Part shown: positions 15,570 through 24,527 of the stretch, one piece after another
Layout: every line of letters starts with the position of its first letter
Position numbering within the stretch: the first letter of the stretch is position 1
Source: Bog-473 sp963736525
GTDB taxonomy: Bacteria; Actinomycetota; Acidimicrobiia; Acidimicrobiales; RAAP-2
Assembly: GCA_963736525.1 (NCBI GenBank)
Contig: CAVTPF010000014.1
Coordinates: 310,001-374,000, forward strand
Direction of reading: 5' to 3'
DNA: 64,000 nt
Notes under the pieces: generated by a model
What the model was told of the DNA's origin: nothing
The model's input: the letters and a program-made list of their open reading frames with translations, nothing else
Database searches by the model: none
Program-made: the position numbers and the translations under genes

Positions 15570-16232
15570 TCAACCCAGGTCGTCGAGCAAGCCTCTATCC
15601 CGCGTGACGGCCAGCAGCTCCAGCTGGTTGTGCACGCCGAGCTTGCGGTACAGGTTCTTCACGTAGCCGCGGGCGGTGTTCACCGTGATGCCGAGCCTGG
15701 CCGACGCACGCTGCAGGTCGACCCCGCTGACCAGGAGCCCGAGGATGTCCTGCTCGCGCCCGGTCAGCTGGCCGTCGGCCCCGTGGGACCGGGCGGCCCG
15801 TCCCGGAGCGGCGGCGCACAGGAGCTCGACGGTGCGCCGGTCCATGGTGAAGCAGCCCTCCGTGAGTGACGGGATGGACTCGACGACGACGCGCAGGCTC
15901 GCCGTCTTGGGCAGGAGCGCCGATGCGCCGGCCCGAGCCGCCTCGCGCACCAACGAGGCGTCGGGAGCCCGGCCGGTGAGCACGAGCACGCGCAGGTCCG
16001 GCTGGGTGGCGCGCAGCGTCTGGGTGGCCGCGATGCCTTCGGTCACCACCCCGGCGTCGATGATCGCCACGTCGGGCCGGGTCTCGCGCGCCCGGTGCAG
16101 CGCCTCCTCCGCCCCGGGTGCGATGGCGACACACGAGGCGCGGGCGGAGGCGTTGATGGCGAGGGCCAGGGCCTCGGCGAACAGGGGCTGGCCGTCGACC
16201 ACCATCACCTTGATCGTCCCGTCGCCCGTCAT
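15570..16232 (-). CDS. LuxR/NarL-type response regulator
   Basis: A 220-residue protein. The N-terminal receiver has a phosphoacceptor Asp in DVAIIDAG, the T in VLTGRAPD, and the Lys in LLPKTAS. The usual acidic pair near the start is only VVDGQ, with one aspartate replaced by glycine, which could alter Mg2+ binding. The C-terminal LuxR helix-turn-helix is LTGREQDILGLLVSGVDLQ followed by GITVNTARGYVKNLYRKLGV. No sensor kinase is adjacent. ATG 16232 is used; an in-frame ATG at 16286 would add 18 residues rich in Ala, Gly and Pro. Confidence 0.85.
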   Translation of the reverse strand: MTGDGTIKVMVVDGQPLFAEALALAINASARASCVAIAPGAEEALHRARETRPDVAIIDAGVVTEGIAATQTLRATQPDLRVLVLTGRAPDASLVREAARAGASALLPKTASLRVVVESIPSLTEGCFTMDRRTVELLCAAAPGRAARSHGADGQLTGREQDILGLLVSGVDLQRASARLGITVNTARGYVKNLYRKLGVHNQLELLAVTRDRGLLDDLG

Positions 16233-16375
16233 GCCGGTCCCCGCGCCGGCTCCGGTCTGTGCGCCTGGCCGGGGCGCAGCGTGCATAGGCAAGCTATTCC
16301 CGCAACCAGGGAAGTTATCCCTGGGCCGGCCCGGCCGTCGGGTGACCGGACGCGGGAGGGATCGCCCCACCACCC

Positions 16376-17602
16376 CTACGCCGGCTTGGGCTCCTTCGGC
16401 AGCCCGAGCGCGCGCTCGCCCACGATGTTGCGCTGGATCTCTGCCGCACCGCCCCAGATCGTCTCGGAGCGGGAGAAGAAGAACAGAGACTGCAGGTTGT
16501 TGACGGGGTAGTTCGCCTTGCCCCGGCGTGCCCCCGGCAGCAGGGTGTCCTCGCTGTCGTCGCCGAGCAGGATCTGGCCCTCCATGCCGAGGATGTCCAT
16601 GGCGAGGAGCATGGTCTCCTGGTGCGCCTCGGACCAGAACATCTTGTTGCACGCACCCAGGGCGGCCGTCGTGTGCGTGCCGTTGAGGACGTCGGTGAGT
16701 GTGCGGTACCCGTTGATCTCCATGATCTTGATCTTCGACCACGACCGGGCCAGGCGCTGGCGGGTCAGCGGGTCGCGGTCGCGTCCCTTCTGGCGCGCCA
16801 CGCCGAGGATCTGGTTGAACTCCTTTTGGAACCGACGGTGGCCGGTCGTCGAGGACGTGCCCCGCTCGAAGCCCAGTGTGGTCATGGCGACCTTCCAGCC
16901 GTTGTTCACGCCGCCGATCACGTTGTCTCTCGGGCAACGAACGTTGGTGAAGAAGACCTCGTTGAACTCCGAGGAGCCGTCGACCTGCTCGATCGGCCGC
17001 ACCTCGACGCCCGGCTGCTTCATGGGTACGAGGAGGTAGCTGATGCCCGCGTGCTTGGGGGCGTCGGGGTCGGTGCGGGCCAACAGGAAGATGTAGTCCG
17101 CGTACTGCGCCTGGGTGGTCCACACCTTCTGCCCGTTGATCACCCATTCGTCCCCGTCGAGCTCCGCCCTGGTCTTCAGGCTGGCCAGGTCCGAGCCGGC
17201 GTCGGGCTCGCTGAACCCCTGGCACCATGAGATCTTCCCCTGCAAGATGCCGGGGATGAACTGCTTCTTCTGCTCCTCGGAGCCCCACTGCAAGAGGGTG
17301 GGGCCGACGAGGGTGTCGCCGAAGAAATCGGCCCGCAGGGGCGCGCCGGCCCGGGCGAACTCCTCGTTGAGCACGACCTGCTGCAACAGGCTGAGGCCCT
17401 TGCCGCCGTACTCCGTCGGCCAGCTGGCGCAGATCCAGCCGCCGGCGAACAGCTTGGCGGTCCATTCCTCGTTGAAGGCCCTGCGCTCGGCGGGCGTCAT
17501 GGAGAAGCCGGGCTGGCCCCAGCCGTTCGGCAGGTTCTCCTTGAGCCAGCCGGCGATCTCGACCCGGAATTCCTCGGCTTCGGGTGGATACGTGAGGTCC
17601 AT
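16376..17602 (-). CDS. Acyl-CoA dehydrogenase (FadE-type)
   Basis: A 408-residue flavoenzyme with the three acyl-CoA dehydrogenase parts. The N-terminal helical part starts MDLTYPPEAEEFRVEIAGWL. The middle barrel includes WCQGFSEPDAGSDLASLKT and VWTTQAQYADY. The C-terminal FAD part includes IWGGAAEIQRNIVGERALGLP. These are typical of mycobacterial FadE enzymes acting on fatty-acyl or steroid-side-chain CoA esters. It introduces a 2,3 double bond and passes electrons to ETF. The start at ATG 17602 gives the conserved N-terminus. It is divergent from the glycosyltransferase fusion gene. Confidence 0.92.
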   Translation of the reverse strand: MDLTYPPEAEEFRVEIAGWLKENLPNGWGQPGFSMTPAERRAFNEEWTAKLFAGGWICASWPTEYGGKGLSLLQQVVLNEEFARAGAPLRADFFGDTLVGPTLLQWGSEEQKKQFIPGILQGKISWCQGFSEPDAGSDLASLKTRAELDGDEWVINGQKVWTTQAQYADYIFLLARTDPDAPKHAGISYLLVPMKQPGVEVRPIEQVDGSSEFNEVFFTNVRCPRDNVIGGVNNGWKVAMTTLGFERGTSSTTGHRRFQKEFNQILGVARQKGRDRDPLTRQRLARSWSKIKIMEINGYRTLTDVLNGTHTTAALGACNKMFWSEAHQETMLLAMDILGMEGQILLGDDSEDTLLPGARRGKANYPVNNLQSLFFFSRSETIWGGAAEIQRNIVGERALGLPKEPKPA

Positions 17603-17828
17603 GGGCTGCACGGTACCGGAGCCGGCGGCCATCCCCGATACCGGACGTCCGCCCTGGTCGCCGTCGCCGTCGGCGTTGTGACCCGGGCCGACGCGCTCGT
17701 GGCCGTGCCCGCTCGGCTGCGTCGCCGGCCCCGCCGGTGTGCCACCGCCGCTGCGCGCCGCCGTTTGCGCCGGACCAGGGGGTTCGGGGAGGCTATGCGG
17801 GCCATGGTGGGACGAGTCGGGACATCCT

Positions 17829-20045
17829 TTGCCTAAGACCCCCCGCCAGAAGTGGATCGAGACCAAGGAGTCGTGGGAGCGGTCCCGCCACATTGAGGTG
17901 CCCGCCCCGATTGCCGCCGCGCCGCCGCGACCTGGGGGTCTGCGCGTCGCCTTCCTCATCTACCGGGGCAACCCACGCTGTGGGGGGCAGGGTGTCTACA
18001 CCCGGCACCTGACCCGCGAGCTGGTGACCCTCGGCCACTCGGTCGAGGTGTTCTCGGGCCCGCCGTGGCCCGAGCTCGATGCGGGCGTCGGCTTCACGCC
18101 CGTCCCCGGCCTCGACCTCTACCGGCACCCCGATCCCTTCCGAGTCCCACACCCCAAGGAGTTCACCTCGCGTGAGGACTGGGTCGAGTTCGCCATCATG
18201 TGCACGGCGGGGTTCGGCGAGCCGCTGGCCTTCTCCCAGCGGGCCCGCCAGCTGCTGGCGCGGCGCCGCCGCGCCTTCGACGTCGTGCACGACAACCAGT
18301 GCCTCGGCACGGGCATGGTCGGGATGGTGGAGGACGGGTGGCCCCTCCTCACCACCCTGCACCACCCGATCACGGTGGACCGCCAACTGGCGCTCTCGCA
18401 CACCACCAACCCCTGGCAGCGCTTCACCACGCGTCGCTGGTTCGGGTTCCTCGGCATGCAGGTGCGGGTGGCGAGGGCACTGCCTGCAGTGCTGACCGTG
18501 TCACAGAATTCCCGCCAGGACATCGCGGCGGACATGGGTGTTCGACCCGAGCGGATGACGGTCGTCCCCGTGGGTGTGGACCACACCGTCTTCCGACCCA
18601 ACGAAGAGGTGACCCCCAAGGCGGGACGCATCATGGTCACCTCCAGCAGCGACGTCCCCATGAAGGGCCTCGTGCCCCTCCTGGAGGCCGTGGCCAAGCT
18701 GCGGACCGAGCGCGAGGTCGAGCTGACCGTGATCGGCCGCCCCCACGAAGGAGGCCGGGTCGACAAGGCCATCGCGCGCCTCGGGCTGTCCGGCGCGGTC
18801 CACTGCGTCAGCGGGATCAGCGACGAGGAGCTCGCCCGCCTGTACGGCGAGGCGGAGGTGGCCGTCGTCCCGTCGCTCTACGAGGGCTTCTCCCTACCGG
18901 CGATCGAGGCCATGTCCTGCGGTGTTGCCGTCGTGGCCACGACCGGCGGTGCCCTGCCCGAGGTCGTGGGGACCGATGGGGAGACCGGGCTGCTCGTCCC
19001 GCCCGACGACCCGGGTGCGCTCGCCGCTGCCATCGGGCGCCTGCTCGACGATCCCGCGCTGCGGGCCCGCCTCGGGGCGGCCGGCCGGCAGCGCGTCGTG
19101 AGCCGCTTCACCTGGCAGGTCACCGCCGCCGGGACGGCCGACTGCTACCAGGCCGTGATCGAGGGCCGGCCCCTGCCGGGCGCACCGGCGGCCGCCGGCC
19201 CCGCCGGGTGCGACGTCGGCCATGGACGCGGCGTCGTGCTGACCGTCGACTACGACCGACTGGGCGTCGGCCCGGGGGACCTGCTGCTCGACCTCGGCTG
19301 CGGCTTCGGCCGCCACGCGTTCGAGGCCGCCCGCCGTGGCGCCGCCGTCGTGGCCCTCGATGCCGGCGCGGACGAGGTGGCACAGGTGCGGGCCACCGTG
19401 GGCGCCATGGTGGAGGCCGGAGAGCTGGCCGCCGACCACGCCGCGACGGCGGTGCAGGGGGACGCCCTGGCGCTGCCCTTCGCCGACGCGACGTTCGATC
19501 GGGTCATCGCCTCGGAGGTGCTCGAGCACATACCGGACGACACCGCCGCCATGCGCGAGCTGACCCGCGTCCTGCGCCCCGGAGGGTCGATGGCGGTCAC
19601 GGTGCCGCGCTGCGTCCCAGAGGCCGTCAACTGGGCGCTGTCGGACGAGTATCACGACACCCCCGGCGGCCACGTCCGCATCTACCGCCGCTCGACGCTG
19701 GAGAGGCGGCTCGCCTCGACGGGGCTCGTGCCGATCGGGTACCACCACGCCCACGGGCTGCACTCGCCCTACTGGTGGTTGCGTTGCCTGGTGGGGCCCT
19801 CCAACGACTCGCATCCGGCCGTCGCGGCGTATCACAAGGTGCTGGTCTGGGACATCGTCAAGGCACCCTTTGTGACACGGGCGGCCGACCGGGTGCTGAG
19901 TCCGGTCATCGGCAAGAGCCTGGTGGTCTACCTGTCCAAGCCCGGCGGCGAGATCGCGGGGCTGGCCGACGAACGGCCCAACCTGCCGCGGGGCGTGCCC
20001 GGCCGGCGCGGGCCGACCACCCCGAGCCAGGGAGCCGCCGCATGA
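17829..20045 (+). CDS. Glycosyltransferase (GT4) - methyltransferase fusion
   Basis: A 738-residue two-domain protein from TTG 17829 (GTG 17739 is a longer option). Residues about 40-455 form a GT-B GT4 enzyme: GGQGVYTRHLTRELVTLGH near the N-terminus and the donor-site EGFSLPAIEAMSCGVAVVAT with the E-x7-E pattern. Residues about 480-640 form a class I SAM-dependent methyltransferase: LLLDLGCGFGRHAFEAA (motif I), DALALPFADATFDRVIASEVLEH, and LRPGGSMAVTVP. One chain thus probably glycosylates and methylates the same product or nearby steps. It is coupled by an ATGA overlap to the alpha/alpha-barrel gene downstream. The product is unknown. Confidence 0.88.
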   Translation: MPKTPRQKWIETKESWERSRHIEVPAPIAAAPPRPGGLRVAFLIYRGNPRCGGQGVYTRHLTRELVTLGHSVEVFSGPPWPELDAGVGFTPVPGLDLYRHPDPFRVPHPKEFTSREDWVEFAIMCTAGFGEPLAFSQRARQLLARRRRAFDVVHDNQCLGTGMVGMVEDGWPLLTTLHHPITVDRQLALSHTTNPWQRFTTRRWFGFLGMQVRVARALPAVLTVSQNSRQDIAADMGVRPERMTVVPVGVDHTVFRPNEEVTPKAGRIMVTSSSDVPMKGLVPLLEAVAKLRTEREVELTVIGRPHEGGRVDKAIARLGLSGAVHCVSGISDEELARLYGEAEVAVVPSLYEGFSLPAIEAMSCGVAVVATTGGALPEVVGTDGETGLLVPPDDPGALAAAIGRLLDDPALRARLGAAGRQRVVSRFTWQVTAAGTADCYQAVIEGRPLPGAPAAAGPAGCDVGHGRGVVLTVDYDRLGVGPGDLLLDLGCGFGRHAFEAARRGAAVVALDAGADEVAQVRATVGAMVEAGELAADHAATAVQGDALALPFADATFDRVIASEVLEHIPDDTAAMRELTRVLRPGGSMAVTVPRCVPEAVNWALSDEYHDTPGGHVRIYRRSTLERRLASTGLVPIGYHHAHGLHSPYWWLRCLVGPSNDSHPAVAAYHKVLVWDIVKAPFVTRAADRVLSPVIGKSLVVYLSKPGGEIAGLADERPNLPRGVPGRRGPTTPSQGAAA

Positions 20046-21166
20046 CGACCGAGGAGATCCGCTCGGCTGAGGTCATCATCCCCGCAGTGCCCGGGGTCCT
20101 CTCCAGCTCTGACGTCCTCGCGACGGGCCATGCCATCGCGGCGGTGCAGCGCCCCGACGGGATGATCCCGTGGTTCGAGGACGGCCACTGTGATCCGTGG
20201 AACCACGTCGAGGCAGCCATGGCGCTGACCGTCTGCGGCCTGGTCGACGAGGCCGTCGACGCCTATCGCTGGCTGGCCGACCGCCAGCTTGGCGACGGCA
20301 GCTGGTTCAACTATTACCAGGGCAACGCCGTGAAGGACCCCCGGCTCGACACCAACGTGTGCGCCTACCTGGCCGCGGGAGCCTGGCATCACCACCTCAT
20401 CACCGGCGACGTGGAGCTCCTGGGGGAGCTCTGGCCGACGATTGAGAAGGGGATCGACTTCATCCTGCGCTGGCAGCAGCCGGACGGGTCGGTGCTGTGG
20501 TCGCTCGACTCGGCCGGCAGGCCGGAGGGGTACGCGCTGCTCACGGGCTCGTCGTCCATCTACCACTCCCTGCGCTGCGCCGTGGCCGTCGCAGAGTGCC
20601 TGGCCAAGGACCGCCCGGACTGGGAGCTTGCCGCCGGGCGGCTCGGCCATGCGGTGGCCCACCACCCGGGCGCCTTCGCGCCCAAGGTGGAGTTCGCCAT
20701 GGACTGGTACTACCCCATGCTCTCGGGCGCGCTGGAGGGCGAGGCGGGCCGCCGCCGCATCGCGGACGGATGGACAGCGTTCGTCATGGAGGGTCTCGGG
20801 GTGCGCTGCGTGTCGACGGGTGACTGGGTCACGGCGGCCGAGACGGCCGAGTGCGTGCTCACGCTCGACGCGCTGGGCATGGACGGCCACGCGGTCGAGC
20901 TGTTCGTTGCGGGCCAGAACCTGCGGCTGCCGGACGGCTCCTACTGGACGGGAATGGTCTACCCCGAGGAGGAGACCTTCCCCAAGCACGAGCGCACGAC
21001 CTACACGTTCGCCGCCATGGTGCTCGCGGCCGACGCCCTCTCGAGCACCACCCCGGCCGCGGGACTCTTCCGCGGCGAAGGCCTGCCGGCGCCGCTCGAC
21101 CTGGCCGAGCCGCACTGCGGCGATGCCATCGAGGGTTGCACCGTTTCCGACCCGCGCCGCCGCTGA
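20042..21166 (+). CDS. Alpha/alpha-barrel protein (prenyltransferase/glycosidase-like)
   Basis: A 374-residue protein with repeated helical pairs rich in W and in DGS/PDG turns: QRPDGMIPWF, DRQLGDGSWFNYY, WQQPDGSVLWS, LRLPDGSYWTGM. Such repeats mark the (alpha/alpha)6 fold shared by terpene cyclases/prenyltransferases and six-hairpin glycosidases. The DxDD motif of squalene-hopene cyclases is not seen, so cyclase activity is unlikely. Co-transcription with the GT4-methyltransferase fusion suggests a role on a glycolipid or glycan. The function is not established. Confidence 0.7.
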   Translation: MTTEEIRSAEVIIPAVPGVLSSSDVLATGHAIAAVQRPDGMIPWFEDGHCDPWNHVEAAMALTVCGLVDEAVDAYRWLADRQLGDGSWFNYYQGNAVKDPRLDTNVCAYLAAGAWHHHLITGDVELLGELWPTIEKGIDFILRWQQPDGSVLWSLDSAGRPEGYALLTGSSSIYHSLRCAVAVAECLAKDRPDWELAAGRLGHAVAHHPGAFAPKVEFAMDWYYPMLSGALEGEAGRRRIADGWTAFVMEGLGVRCVSTGDWVTAAETAECVLTLDALGMDGHAVELFVAGQNLRLPDGSYWTGMVYPEEETFPKHERTTYTFAAMVLAADALSSTTPAAGLFRGEGLPAPLDLAEPHCGDAIEGCTVSDPRRR

Positions 21167-21182
21167 CGGCGCCCGGCCCGGC

Positions 21183-21878
21183 TCAGCCGGCGGCGGGTGC
21201 GACCCGGCGCAGCACGCGCAGGCTGCCGCAGGCGCCGTCGTCCACGAACTCGCCCGAGCCGAGCGCGCCGAGGTAGAGCTCGTAGGGCGGCCGGCCTCCG
21301 TCGGCCGGGTCGGGGAACACGTCGTGGATGGCCAGCCATCCCCCCACCGCCACGTGCGGCGCCCAGCCCCGGAAGTCCGCCCAGGCGGGATCCTCGCCAT
21401 GGCCCCCGTCGACGAAGCAGAAGGCCAACGGCCGGTCCCAGCGCGCCGCGAAGGTCGGGGAGTCGCCGACGACGCCGATGACCGACGCCTCCAAGCGGGC
21501 ACCGGACACGGCACGGCGCCAGTGCCGCAGGGTATCGAGGCGGCCCTCCTCGGGATCGACGAGATCGGCCTCGTGGTACTCCCACCCGGGCTGATTCTCC
21601 TCGGAGCCCCGATGGTGGTCGACGGAGAGCAGGACGGCCCCGGTGGCCTCGGCGGCCGCGCCCAGGTACAGCGTGGACTTCCCGCACCAGGCGCCGATCT
21701 CGACGAAGGTGCGCGGCGCCGCGCCCGGGAGATCGTCCCGTCCGGCGCGCAGGGCGGCGACGAACAGCGCCTCGCCTTCGTCGTCAGGCATGAAGCCCCG
21801 CGTCCGCCGCGCCAGCTGCAGGAGCTCCTGGACGCGCTGGGCGGAGCGGTCCTGGTCCTGCACCGGTGCCCGGACCAT
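21183..21878 (-). CDS. Class I methyltransferase, CmcI/TylF-like
   Basis: A 231-residue protein with a Rossmann methyltransferase core. FVEIGAWCGKSTLYLGAAAE is motif I, and LAFCFVDGGHGEDPAWADFRGW is the FxDGGH-type metal/substrate segment found in cephalosporin hydroxylase (CmcI) and TylF-like O-methyltransferases. It starts at ATG 21878 and overlaps the stop of pepN (ATGA), so it is transcribed after that gene. It is convergent with the alpha/alpha-barrel gene 16 bases away. A shared pathway with the GT4-methyltransferase is possible but the strands are opposite. Confidence 0.8.
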   Translation of the reverse strand: MVRAPVQDQDRSAQRVQELLQLARRTRGFMPDDEGEALFVAALRAGRDDLPGAAPRTFVEIGAWCGKSTLYLGAAAEATGAVLLSVDHHRGSEENQPGWEYHEADLVDPEEGRLDTLRHWRRAVSGARLEASVIGVVGDSPTFAARWDRPLAFCFVDGGHGEDPAWADFRGWAPHVAVGGWLAIHDVFPDPADGGRPPYELYLGALGSGEFVDDGACGSLRVLRRVAPAAG

Positions 21879-24484
21879 CAGGAGCCGGCGCCGGCCGCCC
21901 GCAACGAGGCGGTCAGCCCCGACCGCTCGCGCGCCGCGAAGGCGACGTTCACCCGGAGCCGCTCGACCGACTGGGCCACCCGCCGCGGTCCCGATGCCAG
22001 CGGATGGTCGTCGAGGAACGCGATGGCGTCCTGGGCGAACTCGGCATCGGCACAGAGCGCGGGCAGGGACTCCACAATGCGGGGTGGGGCGTTCTTGGGG
22101 AACCGGTCGAGCATCGCCTCCCAGTTCTCGGTCAACCTCGTCCACACGGCCCGGTTGCCGACGGGGTTGGCCAGGAGCGCGCTGATGACGACGAAACCGT
22201 TTTGGCTCCGCACCTCCGTCATGGCCAGGTCGAACGTGCGCAGGCAGAGCTCGACGTCGGGGAAGCCGGCCAGCGCGCCGAGCGATCGCATCTCCTCCTG
22301 CGGCGTGGAGGCGGACCGATACCGCTCCAGGAGCGCGTCGTAGTCTGCGGGGCGAACCAGCTGCGCCACGACCGCCAGCGTCGCCGTCTCGATGTCGGCA
22401 GGAATGGCCGGGCCCGAGCCGCCACCGATCGGCGAGGCATCGAAGCGGTCTGCCGCTTCGGCCCGGACCTCCTCGTCCGCCCCGACGGTGCCCATGAGGT
22501 TGATGGCCAGGGCGCGCAGCATCGGGGTGCGCTCGCTCTCGCCGGGCACGGCATCGAAGCCCAGTCGGCGATAGGTCGGGCCGACCAGAGCGGCCGTCGC
22601 GTCGTGCAGCGCAGCCTCGTGCTCGGGGAGCGCGATCCGGTGGCACAGCCCGAGGGCGCCGGCAACGGGGGACCATGGTGCCGGGTCCGGCTCGGTGCCC
22701 AGCCGCGAGGCCAGGACCAGGAATTCCCGCAGCCCGCAGAGCCCGGCCAGGGTGGTGGCCCAGGTGTCGGCGAGCAGGTTGGCCCGCTCGAGTGGGCTCA
22801 GCTCGGGCAGGTGGGCGGCCAGCGCGAGGCGGTGTTCGGTCTCGTAGCCCACCCGGAACATGCCCCAGCCGCCCGCATTGACCAGTGCCAACCCGAGACG
22901 GGCCTCCTCAACGGGAACGGGGTCGGCCGGGAGGACCAGATGCCGTACGGGGGCGCCCGGGTGCCCCTCGGCCGGCAGCGCCCTGACCGCGACGGGCACG
23001 TTCCACTCCGACCCGATGGAGGAGGTCGTGCCGGCCGGCACCGGCCCCAGGGCGAACGGTTGCTGGCGCAGCGTGTCGCCGTGCAGCGACACGAGCGGAT
23101 GGCCCCCTTGGAGGATGAAGGTGTCCATGACGTCGCGCACCGGCGCCCCGCTGGCGTCCTCCAACGCGTTCCACAGGTCGGTGGTGACCGTGTTTCCGTA
23201 GGCGTGCTGCTTGAGATAGGTGCGCACGCCGTCGCGGAAGACGTCGGCCCCGATGTACTGCTCGAGCATGCGCAGCACGCCGCAGCCCTTCTCGTAGGTC
23301 AGCAGGTCGAACATCCCCTCCGCCTCCTTGGGCGGCCCGACGGGGTACTCGATCGGACGCGTCGAGTGCACGGCGTCGACGGCGAGCGCCGCCTCGCGCG
23401 ACGGGGCGAAGCCCACCCAGCGATCCCACAAGGGGCGGAAGGCGTCCACGCACAACGTCTCCATGAACGTGGCGAAGGCCTCGTTCAGCCAGATGCCCTC
23501 CCACCATTTCATCGTCACCAGGTCGCCGAACCACATGTGTGCGAGCTCGTGGGCGATCACGTCGGCCACGCGCTCCAGCTCGGCGCGCGCCGCCGCTGCC
23601 TGGTCGACGAGGAGGGCGGTGTCGCGGAAGGTGATGCACCCCAGGTTCTCCATCGCGCCGGCCGCGAAGTCCGGGATGGCGACCAGGTCGACCTTCTCTC
23701 CCGGGTAGGGGATGTTGAAGTAGTCGGTGAAGAACCGCAGTGCGAACGCACCCATCTCCAGGGCGAACGCGCCCAGGGCGCTCTTGCCGGGGGTGCACAC
23801 CACCCGGAGCGGCACGCCGTCCACGTCGACGGTCTCGCTGGTCTCGAGCTTGCCGATCACGAACGCCACCAGGTATGTCGACATCTTCATGGTGGGCGAG
23901 AACCGGATGCGGCGCTTGGCACCCACCTCGTCGATCCCGACCACCGGGGAGTTCGAGATGGCCTCGACGTCGGGGTCCACCACCAGGGCGATCTCGAAGA
24001 CGGCCTTGCGGTCGGGCTCGTCGAAGCAGGGGAAGCAGCGGCGGGCATCGACGGACTCGAATTGGGTCGTCGCGATCGTGTGCGTCTCACCGTCGGGGCC
24101 CGTGTAGGTCGATCGGTAGAACCCGCGCAGCTTGTCGTTGAGGGTGCCGGTGAAGCGGCAACTGACGGTGCACGGTCCCGGCGGCAGCGGCGAGGAGGGC
24201 CGGAAGGTCACCTGCTCCAGTTCGTCGTCGAAGGTCACCGTGCAGCCGAGCGTGGCCCCGTCGGCCAGCTGCACCTCGGCATCGCTCACGGCCAGCTCGG
24301 CCGCGTTGAGCACCACCGCGTCGACCGCCTCATGGACGACGACGTCGATCGCGACCGTGCCGGAGAAGGTGGCCGACGCGACGTCGGGCTGAATCTCCAT
24401 CCGGTACGTCTCGGGTTCGACGGTCCGAGGGAGGCGAAACGCCTCCGAGCCGGACGCGACAGCAGACGTGGGACCTGGTGACAT
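21878..24484 (-). CDS. pepN: Aminopeptidase N (M1 family)
   Basis: An 868-residue zinc aminopeptidase, the typical length for actinobacterial PepN. The exopeptidase motif GAMEN is at 276-280. The zinc site HELAH is at 312-316, with the third ligand Glu at 335 (NEAF), that is HExxH-x18-E. Domain order is N-terminal beta domain, thermolysin-like catalytic domain, then a C-terminal ERAP1-like helical domain. It trims N-terminal residues from peptides in the cytoplasm. It begins about 40 bases from the divergent PfkB gene and overlaps the downstream methyltransferase gene by one base at 21878. Confidence 0.93.
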   Translation of the reverse strand: MSPGPTSAVASGSEAFRLPRTVEPETYRMEIQPDVASATFSGTVAIDVVVHEAVDAVVLNAAELAVSDAEVQLADGATLGCTVTFDDELEQVTFRPSSPLPPGPCTVSCRFTGTLNDKLRGFYRSTYTGPDGETHTIATTQFESVDARRCFPCFDEPDRKAVFEIALVVDPDVEAISNSPVVGIDEVGAKRRIRFSPTMKMSTYLVAFVIGKLETSETVDVDGVPLRVVCTPGKSALGAFALEMGAFALRFFTDYFNIPYPGEKVDLVAIPDFAAGAMENLGCITFRDTALLVDQAAAARAELERVADVIAHELAHMWFGDLVTMKWWEGIWLNEAFATFMETLCVDAFRPLWDRWVGFAPSREAALAVDAVHSTRPIEYPVGPPKEAEGMFDLLTYEKGCGVLRMLEQYIGADVFRDGVRTYLKQHAYGNTVTTDLWNALEDASGAPVRDVMDTFILQGGHPLVSLHGDTLRQQPFALGPVPAGTTSSIGSEWNVPVAVRALPAEGHPGAPVRHLVLPADPVPVEEARLGLALVNAGGWGMFRVGYETEHRLALAAHLPELSPLERANLLADTWATTLAGLCGLREFLVLASRLGTEPDPAPWSPVAGALGLCHRIALPEHEAALHDATAALVGPTYRRLGFDAVPGESERTPMLRALAINLMGTVGADEEVRAEAADRFDASPIGGGSGPAIPADIETATLAVVAQLVRPADYDALLERYRSASTPQEEMRSLGALAGFPDVELCLRTFDLAMTEVRSQNGFVVISALLANPVGNRAVWTRLTENWEAMLDRFPKNAPPRIVESLPALCADAEFAQDAIAFLDDHPLASGPRRVAQSVERLRVNVAFAARERSGLTASLRAAGAGS

Positions 24485-24513
24485 TCGGTGAAGGCTACCC
24501 GCCGGACCGCGAG

Positions 24514-24527
24514 TAGGTTCTCGCTCC
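24514..24527 (+). promoter_or_regulatory. -10 box directly upstream of PfkB gene
   Basis: TAGGTT at 24514-24519 lies 8 bases before the GTG at 24528, in the 43-base gap to the divergent pepN. It fits a leaderless or near-leaderless start. No clear -35 is seen. Confidence 0.3.

Noticed and set aside
15570..17465. A possible fusion of an acyl-CoA dehydrogenase-like N-terminus with the LuxR-type regulator in one open frame.
   Set aside because: The upstream part is in a different frame from the genuine dehydrogenase and reads as Arg-rich shadow sequence; the regulator starts normally at 16232.
18200..21166. A 988-codon open frame on the plus strand running through the GT4-methyltransferase gene and the alpha/alpha-barrel gene.
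   Set aside because: The upstream part is a shadow of the GT4-methyltransferase gene in another frame; only the part from 20042 on is the real downstream gene.
20042..21166. A squalene-hopene cyclase or true terpene cyclase.
   Set aside because: The repeat pattern fits the alpha/alpha fold, but the DxDD catalytic motif and the typical QW repeats are not seen and the length is too short.
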